From Nemertoderma westbladi (taxonomy: Eukaryota > Xenacoelomorpha > Nemertodermatida > Nemertodermatidae): 61,393 nt of DNA. Where the stretch lies: NCBI GenBank assembly GCA_032718475.1, contig JAUCBJ010000106.1, positions 1 to 61,393 on the forward strand. Direction: 5' to 3'. The notes beneath the pieces are model-generated. The model saw only the letters and a program-made list of their open reading frames with translations. It had not been told where the DNA came from and ran no database searches. Position 1 is the first letter of the stretch. Every line of letters begins with the position of its first letter. Positions 53,453 to 61,393 of the stretch are shown here, in pieces. A program made the translations under genes and the position numbers.

Positions 53453-53642
53453 AGCCATGAAAGAACAAGCGCTTAAGCGAAAAATTGATCTCATCGTGAA
53501 TAAAACACCTAGCTATGAGTATGAAGATATCAGCGACTTTGAAGAGGACATCGTCAATGATACGGATGATGGTGAAGACATTTTCAATGAAATCGAGACT
53601 AATGGGCAACCTCAAATAAAGAAGAATAAAAATTCAGTGTGA
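53433..53642 (+). CDS. Small acidic frame overlapping the upstream gene
   Basis: A 69-codon frame from ATG 53433 overlaps the last 20 bp of the preceding gene in another frame. It has a basic start (KAMKEQALKRKIDLI) followed by an acidic stretch (YEDISDFEEDIVNDTDDGED). It could be a separate small protein, or the original C-terminus of the upstream gene displaced by a frameshift. I cannot decide. Confidence 0.35.
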   Translation: MKMKTPKAMKEQALKRKIDLIVNKTPSYEYEDISDFEEDIVNDTDDGEDIFNEIETNGQPQIKKNKNSV

Positions 53643-53870
53643 ATCTTCGAGCGGTCGAAACTTTATTATATAAATAGACCATGTTCGTAGGCGGTGTCGC
53701 TGCAACGAGCCGGGCACGGTTAAATTATTATTATTATTATTATTTTGTGGTGGTAAATTATTTGTTGGTATAATGAATTATCGATTGAAATAAATATTAT
53801 ATAAATTTATTTATAGTATTATTTATTATTATACACATATTTATTTTATTTATTATACTATATATATATT

Positions 53871-54308
53871 ATGGATGAGGAGGTAGAAAATGAGATTGCC
53901 GTGGATGAGGTTGATAAGGAGGAGGAGGAGGAGGAAAATGAGATTGAAGCAGATGAAATTGATAAGGAGAATGAGATGATACTGGTGGCGATTTACGAGA
54001 GAGAAAAAGAAGAAGCGCGGTTGGAGAGATTGTTGAATCCGAGAAATGAGTGGGAAGAGATAGAGAAAAATTATTATTTGGAGGAAGAGGCAAAAAAGAA
54101 CAAGAGTGTGTGGGGAGAAGATTGGGAGTTGGAGATGGTGGCTGAGGGGGTTAGGAGAGCGAGGGAGGCTGAGAGGTGTGCGCGGGAGAAGGCAATGAAA
54201 GAAAGGATTGAGATGTTGATGGGAATGTTGGAGATGTTAGGCGGTGGCGGTGGTAATGGTAATAATGTGGAGGATGTAGATAGCGAGGATAGCGGGATAA
54301 ATGGGTGA
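53871..54308 (+). CDS. Acidic coiled-coil protein at the right end
   Basis: 145 residues from ATG at 53871. Glu makes up a large share of the N-terminal half (DKEEEEEENEIEADEIDKEN), a Glu/Arg helical middle suggests a coiled coil, and a Gly/Asn-rich linker leads to an acidic tail. It ends 21 bp before the right terminal repeat. I recognise no family. Purine-biased DNA here makes spurious open frames likelier, so confidence is moderate. Confidence 0.4.
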   Translation: MDEEVENEIAVDEVDKEEEEEENEIEADEIDKENEMILVAIYEREKEEARLERLLNPRNEWEEIEKNYYLEEEAKKNKSVWGEDWELEMVAEGVRRAREAERCAREKAMKERIEMLMGMLEMLGGGGGNGNNVEDVDSEDSGING

Positions 54309-54329
54309 GGTGGTGGAAGAAATTTTAAA

Positions 54330-54711
54330 ATAGTAATGGTGATGGATTTAAGTATAATAATCAAATTAAAAATAATATTATAAATACTATAACCTTACAC
54401 CCAATTCGCGGCTCGCCCCACAACTTGTTGCTTAGCGATATTGGGTTTTACCTATTGCGGTTCAAGGTCAAGCGCCAACCGGTAGACACGAATTAATTAA
54501 ATTACTTCCGTCTGTGGGCTGGCCTTATACCACATATGTTACATATACACAGTGGTGACATATGTTACACATGCACAATGGTAACCATAGTAAGTGGGTG
54601 GGGCAACAATAGTAATCATAGTAAGTAGGCGGGGCAAGAGCCGTTCGGCAAATTCTTTAACATGGTAGACTATGGCAGACGCTGTTTTATTTCAGCTGTT
54701 TACCTACTACT
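54330..54711 (-). repeat. Polinton right terminal inverted repeat
   Basis: About 382 bp, the inverted partner of 35434-35825. It ends with TACTACT at 54711, followed by the CATTAC duplication at 54712-54717. Confidence 0.95.
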
Positions 54712-55002
54712 CATTACTATGTTTTGGGTACCCACTTTTTGACCAATTGTTTTCATATGAAAATGACTTTTATCATGAGGTTTTTTGTTCTAGAACAAAT
54801 ATTTGACCTTCTGGTAGTAAGATAGTAGCTATTAATTTTGATTATGCGTGGCTTATAGTTTAGAACTCCTTGGCCTAACTCACAATACTTCTCTACCATG
54901 TTGTTTTTATATTTCATTTGAGTAAAATTATTTTCCTAGCTAGAAAAAACTTAAGCTACTTTGAATTACTCAGACTGATAAACTCAATAAAGGTATCTAA
55001 TT

Positions 55003-55134
55003 TCAGACCTGAGACCACAATATCATATTTACATCAGCCTTCTGATTCAATCTGATTTCAACTTCGGCTAGATTTCCTTCCTCAATAGCAGTTTTCAGCA
55101 GTTCGTGAATAAACTTTTCTCGTTGTGTCGACAT
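55003..55134 (-). CDS. Ankyrin-repeat N-terminal exon (partial gene)
   Basis: On the minus strand, ATG at 55134 opens a frame beginning MSTQREKFIHELLKTAIEEG, continuing with NLAEVEIRLNQKADVN, the helix-turn-helix and turn of an ankyrin repeat. The frame stops at 55003-55005, but plausible splice donors (GAT/GTAAAT and CAG/GTCTGA) occur just before, so this may be a first coding exon. An ankyrin-like exon in the same orientation lies at 10641-10835. A single repeat is weak evidence for the family. Confidence 0.45.
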   Translation of the reverse strand: MSTQREKFIHELLKTAIEEGNLAEVEIRLNQKADVNMILWSQV

Positions 55135-56078
55135 TGTTACGTTTTTTGCTATTTTCTACCGGTTGATTTTTTATATTTTTCTTTACATAGGACTAATTAC
55201 TTACGTGTTTGGTAGATGCGCAATTCGCATTGTAGTTTAAAACAAAATTTAACTATTACATTAGAAAACACCAAACAACAGGACGTACACTATAATAATT
55301 AATTAATTCTGAATTCTAGAATTAGAATACCAGATACCCCCTTAACAAACCCAACCACAACCGAAAATACTAAATAATATATTTATTGAGAATAGCTATA
55401 AAAATGACAGATAGCCCAGGGGGGGAAACTGGACGCAATAAAAATTAATCCCTCTCCAGTGTAAATTCGACGCAAATAACAGATGATCTCTCTCAAAAAT
55501 AAAACTGTAACCTGTTCTATTGTGTTTAGTTTATTGTTTTGGTTAAAATAACGTGCCACTGTAACCTGCTCCTTTCCCTAAATTGAGAATTTAGCATTGA
55601 GGCGGGATATTAATTCGCTAAGGCGGGTTTTGCGTCGAGTTTCCCACCCTGTCTCAAAAATGAAGTAAGCAACTTCTTCAAATTCCACCCATAGTACATC
55701 CACTTATAGGAAGATGCAAACTACTACTGTACCTGACCGTCTGCGTCTGACGCGATTTGTTCAAAAACTAAACTAATATTCTGGGAATTTACCAGTAGGC
55801 CTATCATAGTCGTTTCAAATCCTCTCGTGAAAGTTAACCTAAACCACCGATGAACTGACGACCACTGGATAAACTCTCTTAAGTCGAAGAGCCTTAAGTC
55901 GATATTAAAAACAGTTGATAGGAGCGGCGACGGCTTTGCGGTATTCTATCGAAACGGCAACGTCAAAAAATTAAACAATCCTGACCACACTGACCATAAA
56001 ATACATTGCAAGTATGGTTTCCGCAATTTAAATAGGAAATCTGTCAGCGGGGTGGTGGCATAACGTTTAGTTAGCGTA
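55135..56078. other. Non-coding stretch
   Basis: No gene seen. Positions 55,525-55,600 hold one diverged unit of the 68-bp repeat of 4420-5037 (TTGTTTTGGTTA, then TGTAACCTGCTCCTTTCCCT). A tRNA-like A-box word (GGTGGCATAACGTTTAGTTA) sits at about 56,053. Confidence 0.5.
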
Positions 56079-56459
56079 GTTAAAGTGACCAGCCGGTTGT
56101 ATGCAGCCAGACAAATAGGCGCCAGTTAATGGCTAACTAGGAAATACGCGGCGTCATTTGCAGCCGATAACAAGGGGTAAACGAACACCTATGGTGTAGA
56201 TCCATTCATTGGGTCTATTGTAACCAGTTAGGCGTAAGGGACGTCGACATGCAGACTGGTATATAATTAAGACCCCCGCTGGTTTGGGCCTGCTTACACT
56301 CCTCTTACGTAATTAGTTTTAGTTTGGCATTGTCGAACTTCTTTCAATAGGCATACTGTGTTGTAATATTATGGCCGGTTGTTGCTCATCGCTCCCTTTA
56401 AGTAAAGTTAAGGAAGTCCTTAACCATGGTTGTACTGTAACTCTATTTGTCCGTTTAAT
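56079..56459 (+). repeat. Direct repeat, left copy (381 bp)
   Basis: Nearly identical to 59827-60209 in the same orientation. Both begin GTTAAAGTGA-CAGCCGG and end CTCTATTTGTCCGTTTAA. Each contains TATATAATTAAGACC, which could be a TATA element. The repeats lack the TG...CA ends of ordinary LTRs. Confidence 0.85.
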
Positions 56460-56677
56460 TATTTTAATTAATTAAAATTATTCAAGGAAATTAAAACATT
56501 ATTTGAGAGACACGTTTTGTTACTTAGGTAAGTTTGATACTTTCATGAAAGATACAGAGAACCAAAGTTTAAATAAAACAAATTCACAGAAATACTATGT
56601 TATGTATCTGCCAATGCGATTTAATTACAAATAGTAATAACAAAAAATATTAATCTAAAGAGAAAGTTTAGCTATCT

Positions 56678-58870
56678 GTGACTGCAGAGATCAGACTCAG
56701 TTTGAGAGCCAGCAAACCCAGGGCAAGTAAGCAAATCAACTATGACTGGGAGAAACTCACAACTGACAATGCTGTAAAGGATGCTTATACAGTAGAAGTT
56801 CAAAACCGCTATGAAGCACTTCTTCAGTCAATGGATGACCAGTCCAACGATTCAATATACCAGAATATAATTACAGCCCAAAAGGAAACAGCTAAGAGGC
56901 ATATCCCCCAGAAACCCAAACGAAAACAGTATGTGCCATGGCAAAACTCTGAGGTTACTTGTAAGAGAGAAGATCTTAAGATAGCCTACAAAGTTAAAAC
57001 CGAACAACCAACAACCGAAAACATTAACAAGGTTGAGAAAGCTAAGGACGATCTTAAATTGGCCTACAACATCAGCCAGGAAAAGTACATACAGGATAAA
57101 ATTGAAGCTATTACAAATGCTCACATATAGCAACTAACAATCAAGACTTACCTGGCAAACTGTCAATGAGGTATCTGGTCGGAAAACTTGTGCAAAGGAG
57201 CGCCTCAAAGCCGATAGTCCTGAAGAACTTGTTAGGAAGTGGAAAAATCACTTCAGCAACTTGTTTGGGCAGCCACCAAACATCGAGGTCAGCCCTACAA
57301 GGAAAATATATGAAAAGACACTACCTATAGAAACAGGGGACTTCACACCTGCCGAACTCCAAAGAAGCATTAAAAGCATATCCAATAATAAAGCGAGTGG
57401 ATTAGATGAAATTCCAGCAGAGGTATGGAAAACAGGATTGCTAAACAGACCAATATTGAATGTTTGCAACCGGATGTTAAAAGGGGAAAAGCCACCACCA
57501 ATTTGGACTAAAGGTCAACTAAAGCCTCTCCCAAAGAAAGGAGACCTAGGTATACCAACAAACCATGTTGACAAACAACATGGAACCTGTCTGCTTGTGG
57601 TAGCTTCCTAAATATATAATAAAATGATTCTATATAGGATTAGGCCTCACATGGAGAAACTACTGCGTAAGAGGCAAAACGAATTTCGACCAAGTAGATC
57701 AACAATAGCTCAGATACTTGCACTACGGAGACTGATTGAATGAATTAAGTCAAAGAATCTCCCCGCAGTCATGACTTTTGTGGTCTCCAAGAAGGCATTC
57801 AACTCCATCCATAGAGGCAAAATGCTTGAAATCCTAAGAGCTTATGGAATACCAGAAGTAATTGTTGCTGGCATTGGATTGTAATATTGTGTCACAGAAG
57901 CGCAGGTACTCTCACCAGATAGTGAAACGGAGTTTTTCTCAATCCAGGCTGGCGCACTGCAAGGTGACACATTAGCACCATTACTATTTGTAATTCTGCT
58001 GGATTACGCAATGAGGACGGCCACAAAGGGTGAAGATCTGGGATTTACACTTCAAGAACGAAGAAGTAGTAGATATCCGGCAACTACAGTCACAGACACA
58101 CGACTTTGCGGATGACATCCCCCTGCTCTCTAATACGCTAGCAGATGCACAGCTTCTACTAAATAAAGTGGAGAGGAGAGGGCTGCTAAGGAGGTTGGAT
58201 TGCATATAAATGCTACCAAGACCGAATTCATGACCTTTAATGTTGATGGAAACTTGACAACCATTGATAATAATCAACTAAGGAAGGTCGACGACTTCCA
58301 GTACCTTGGATCCTGGATAGAGAGGAGCAAAAAGGACATAAAAGTTAGGAAAGCAAAGACAAGGGTAGGTCTATCAAAAATGGATACCATCTGGAAATCA
58401 GATCTCTCCAGGCACATGAAGACTAAGTTCTATCAAGCCACAGTGGAAAGTGGATTTTTATACGGGGGTGAGACCTGGACACTGACTAAATCACTTGAAC
58501 AACGAATTGATGGTTGCTACATAAAACTACTGAGGGCAGCCCTAAACATCAGCTGGAGACAACACATGACAAACGCTGAGCTTTATGGTACAATACCACC
58601 TGTATCAACCACTCTCCGTGAACGCAGATTAAGATTCAGTGGGCACTGCTGGTGAAGTAAAGACAAGGTCATACCAGATCCACTTTTCTGGCAACAAACT
58701 CATGGTAAGCGTAGTCGTGAACGAGCTGCCATAACATATATAGATCAACTTGAAAGGGATACTGAACTTGGGGAAACGAAATTACGACAACTATGGAGAA
58801 TCGGGAAGCCTGGAAGGATCTCATTTCCACTGTCCGAGTTCGCTCGATCTAGTAGTAGTAGTAGTAGCTA
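56678..58870 (+). pseudogene. Non-LTR retrotransposon (LINE) reverse transcriptase, decayed
   Basis: Successive frames match a LINE endonuclease/RT protein: a pre-RT region (56678-57130, IRLSLRASKP start), RT motifs including KASGLDEIPAEVW and LKPLPKKGDLGIP (57261-57611), KAFNSIHRGKM near 57,800, GALQGDTLAPLLFV near 57,955, the FADD active-site motif near 58,104-58,115, and a thumb/C-terminal part (58200-58655; VDDFQYLGSW, GGETWTLTK). The segment preceding KAFNS lacks the usual catalytic aspartate, and several stops and shifts break the frame. A TAG-trinucleotide run (58850-58866) at the end resembles a LINE 3' tail. The family is probably RTE/CR1-like, but I cannot fix it. Confidence 0.85.
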
Positions 58871-58979
58871 TATCTAACTTTTGTCAAGGGATTACACACG
58901 GCGTCTGAAGGCTTTTCCCAGTACAGCCACCCTCCCCCCCCCCCCCCCCCCCAACCTCAGAACTATACTCCCCAATGGA

Positions 58980-59135
58980 AACTGGTACACATTTGGTTAT
59001 CATTGAAGGATGCAAGGCAGATACGCGCCCTGGTAAATCCCTTTCTTTAAAAATTAATCATTTCCTGGTGCCAATACAGGGTCTCAACCCAAGACATACA
59101 GAGCCTATATAGAGTCAGACAAGTGGTTATCTATC
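58980..59135 (-). repeat. SINE copy related to 13444-13737
   Basis: The plus strand shares AAGGATGCAAGGCAGA and the following CCCTTT block with the SINE at 13444-13737. On the minus strand a GGGTTGAGACCC B-box-like word is present near 59,085-59,096. A C-tract (58,927-58,952) lies just outside. Confidence 0.6.
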
Positions 59136-59276
59136 CGGAGATTGAATCCAAAACCCTTGGATACATTAACAAATTTTTCTTTAAATTACTTATTCATTAT
59201 TACATCAATGAATGAAAAACCTTAGAGGTGTAAGACAAGACGGGATGTTATCCGCAATTATTTTTTATTTCTATAT

Positions 59277-59723
59277 ATGTGTAGTCTTTTTCAGGAGATT
59301 GATAACAGTGGTCTTGGTGCGCACATAAAGGCAGAATCTTTCGGTGCCATGAGCTACGGTGATAATATCATCCTTGCAGCAAACATGAAGTCTGATGCAG
59401 AGAAACTTTTGGCCCTATGTTGCACGCAATTACTTTTGAAAGACATAGTTGCTTCTAAACATAAAAAAGACTCATTTCATATACCTGAATAGAGGAATAG
59501 AGCCGGAACGAGCTATGGAGAGTTATCATTGGAATTAATAAATGGGACAGACATCATTGATGTGGTTTCTGTGAAGGATTGCAACTTATCTTGGAATGCA
59601 CTTTCCCATGACGTCGCAATCTTGATTCAGTTTGTAAAATGTAAAATTTGTAAATGTGTCAGCAGGGTGGAGGCATATCGTGGTCATTGCATTAACAGTG
59701 TGGAATTTTGTATCGAATCATAA
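59277..59723 (+). pseudogene. LINE reverse-transcriptase fragment, decayed
   Basis: The frame at 59277-59492 reads SGLGAHIKAESFGAMSYGDN, like the segment around the RT active site in CR1/jockey-type LINEs, where YADD is expected. Here it is YGDN, so the catalytic site is lost. The frame breaks near 59,490, and a second piece at 59529-59723 continues without a recognisable domain. Confidence 0.6.
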
Positions 59724-59826
59724 AATTAACCTCACCATATTTTGCACTTATTACTGAACCTCCTCTTCCTGATTTAATAAAAGTTTAGGAAGTAAACGCT
59801 GTTTCAACCCCCCAATGTATTCGGCC

Positions 59827-60209
59827 GTTAAAGTGATCAGCCGGTTGTATGTAGCAGACAAATAGGCGCCAGTTAATGGCTAACTAGGAAATACGCGGCG
59901 TCATTTGCAGCCGATAACAAGGGATAAACGAACACCTATGGTGTAGATCCATTCATTGGGTCTATTGTAACCAGTTAGGCCTAAGGGACGTCGACATGCA
60001 GAGTGGTATATAATTAAGACCCCTGCTGGGTAGGGCCTCCTTACACTCCTCTTACGTAATTAGTTTTAGTTTGGCATTGTCGAATTTTCTGGAGCAGTAG
60101 GCTTACTGTGTTGTATACTGTAAAAGTCATGGCCGGTTGTTGCTCATCGCTCCCAACAGTAAAGTTAAGGGAGTCCAACCAAAGCTTGTAACTCTATTTG
60201 TCCGTTTAA
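59827..60209 (+). repeat. Direct repeat, right copy (383 bp)
   Basis: Same orientation and near-identical to 56079-56459. The two copies bracket 3.4 kb of LINE remnants. Confidence 0.85.
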
Positions 60210-60275
60210 ATATTTTTACAGTTCTTCAAATTAATTTTAAATTAAATAAGGACCATTTATAAAACCTTTTTTCCA

Positions 60276-61075
60276 CAGTTAGTTTAACCGCTGTCCTAAC
60301 CTTTGTTCCTCAGTTAGTTTAACCGCTGTACTAACCTTTATTCCTCAGTTAGTTTAACCGCTGTACTAACCTTTATTCCTCAGTTAGTTTAACCGCTGTT
60401 CTAACCTTTGTTCATTAGTTAGTTTAACCGTTGTTCTAACCTTTATTCCTCAGTTAGTTTAACCGCTGTCCTAACCTTTGTTCCACAGTTAGTTTAACCG
60501 CTGTCCTAACCTTTGTTCCTCAGTTAGTTTAACCGCTGTACTAACCTTTATTCCTCAGTTAGTTTAACCGCTGTACTAACCTTTATTCCTCAGTTAGTTT
60601 AACCGCTGTTCTAACCTTTGTTCATTAGTTAGTTTAACCGCTGTCCTAACCTTTGTTCCGCAGTTAGTTTAACCGCTGTCCTAACCTTTGTTCCTCAGTT
60701 AGTTTAACCGTTGTTCTAACCTTTATTCCTCAGTTAGTTTAACCGCTGTCCTAACCTTTGTTCCGCAGTTAGTTTAACCGATGTCATAACCTTTGTTCCT
60801 CAGTTAGTTTAACCGTTGTTCTAACCTTTGTTCCTCAGTTTGTTTAACCGTTGTTCTAACCTTTGTTCCTCAGTTAGTTTAACCGATGTCATAACCTTTG
60901 TTCCTCAGTTAGTTTAACCGTTGTTCTAACCTTTGTTCCTCAGTTTGTTTAACCGTTGTTCTAACCTTTGTTCCTCAGTTAGTTTAACCGATGTCATAAC
61001 CTTTGTTCCTCAGTTAGTTTAACCGTTGTTCTAACCTTTGTTCCTCAGTTAGTTTAACCGTTATTCTAACCTTTT
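60276..61075. repeat. Minisatellite, 23 units of 35 bp
   Basis: Units begin CAGTTAGTTTAACCG and repeat every 35 bp from 60276 to a last start at 61046. Variation is concentrated at a GTCC/GTAC/GTTC position and at the TTTG/TTTA position, and groups of variants recur in order, suggesting higher-order duplication. Confidence 0.95.
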
Positions 61076-61391
61076 TGGAGACAGTTTCATCACCTAATTT
61101 ATCTTTAATCAATGGAATTATCACGCAAGTTAGAAGGAATTGTGGAACCGTGCAGCCGTGCATTAAAAACGCATTGAACAAATAACTTAAATGATCGCAT
61201 AGTTCGGACGGCCCATTATTAAGGCAATCAGAATCAAATCCGAAAGCAACGTCCGTTGTAGAACTCTTAAGCCTATGTACGGCCTCGGCGACCAAGTCCG
61301 GCGTTACACGAGGAAAATTTGCCAAAGTACAATGACTTAGTTTTTCCGAAATCTGATCCTTTAACGATTCTGGAAAACAGAACCTCTCCAT
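61076..61391 (-). pseudogene. LINE reverse-transcriptase fragment, truncated
   Basis: About 105 codons on the minus strand from the window edge match the beginning of a LINE RT: LVAEAVHRLKSSTTD, then a YLFNAFLMHGCTVPQFLL segment and IIPLIKDKLGDETVS, where a conserved N-Y-R block should follow. Instead the frame runs into the 35-bp minisatellite, which supplies the last codons up to 61014. The gene is cut off there, and its start is beyond the window. Confidence 0.75.
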
Positions 61392-61393
61392 CT

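Larger units (their letters stand above)
35434..54711. mobile_element. Complete Polinton/Maverick element
   Basis: This 19,278-bp element is flanked by a perfect 6-bp duplication, CATTAC (35428-35433 and 54712-54717), the size expected for Polintons. Terminal inverted repeats span 35434-35825 and 54330-54711 and begin AGTAGTA. It encodes the diagnostic set: protein-primed DNA polymerase B, retroviral-type integrase with chromodomain, packaging ATPase, adenain-like protease, major capsid protein and penton-like proteins. Most genes run leftward; three at the right end run rightward. The polymerase is broken by three shifts and one penton-like gene by a stop, so this copy is probably not autonomous, although its ends and most of its genes are intact. 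Confidence 0.97.

Noticed and set aside
53869-54364. Pro/Ser-rich minus-strand frames
   Set aside because: They are complements of the Glu-rich coding frame and show only composition bias.

Overview
The window is nuclear DNA of an animal, almost certainly an invertebrate. The evidence is a BEL/Pao LTR retrotransposon, a full Polinton/Maverick, several LINE remnants, tRNA-derived SINEs, a TTAA-flanked piggyBac-type element and exon-like pieces with GT/AG splice signals. I cannot name the species. Frequent short words such as AGGCCTA and ACCGGTA suggest a marine invertebrate, but that is only an impression. Nearly all recognisable coding capacity belongs to mobile elements. Host genes are limited to two ankyrin-repeat exon candidates and one unassigned exon-like frame.

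Layout. 1-14.2 kb is gene-poor and repeat-rich: an inverted-repeat element carrying a YqaJ-type nuclease exon (1535-3129), a 68-bp tandem array (4420-5037), SINE-like pieces, an interrupted frame at 7493-8206 with polyA signals, a foldback element with long C/G tracts (8300-9625), another inverted-repeat element (9717-10450), an ankyrin exon (10641-10835), and a degenerate CTGTC-rich tandem array (about 11.6-14.2 kb). That array has taken a piggyBac-type element, a SINE and an LTR element, each at a readable target site. 14247-26241 is a 12-kb LTR retrotransposon with 1259-bp LTRs, a 5-bp target duplication, an intact gag-protease frame, no reverse transcriptase or integrase, and an unusual downstream zinc-knuckle cassette. 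26.4-31.9 kb holds a second, decayed BEL/Pao integrase followed by an intact 478-codon unknown gene and a related zinc-knuckle cassette. 32-35.4 kb is non-coding apart from a SINE and a foldback element rich in TTCTAGAA.

35434-54711 is a 19.3-kb Polinton bounded by about 390-bp terminal inverted repeats and a perfect 6-bp duplication (CATTAC). Leftward genes, in transcription order, are: a dUTPase-like membrane protein, protein-primed DNA polymerase B (broken), a TBP-like protein, a small basic protein, packaging ATPase, a small unknown, integrase, two tandem penton-like jelly-roll proteins (the first with one in-frame stop), a Cys/His protein, a basic virion-like protein with a basic in-frame extension, major capsid protein, adenain-like protease and a Pro/Gly/Arg-rich protein. 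Three unknown genes at the right end run rightward. Together they form a virus-like set: replication (polymerase), integration (integrase), and virion building (capsid proteins, ATPase, protease). The polymerase damage means this copy is probably no longer autonomous.

54.7-61.4 kb holds an ankyrin exon candidate, two 380-bp direct repeats bracketing LINE remnants, a 23-copy 35-bp minisatellite and a LINE reverse-transcriptase fragment cut off by that minisatellite.
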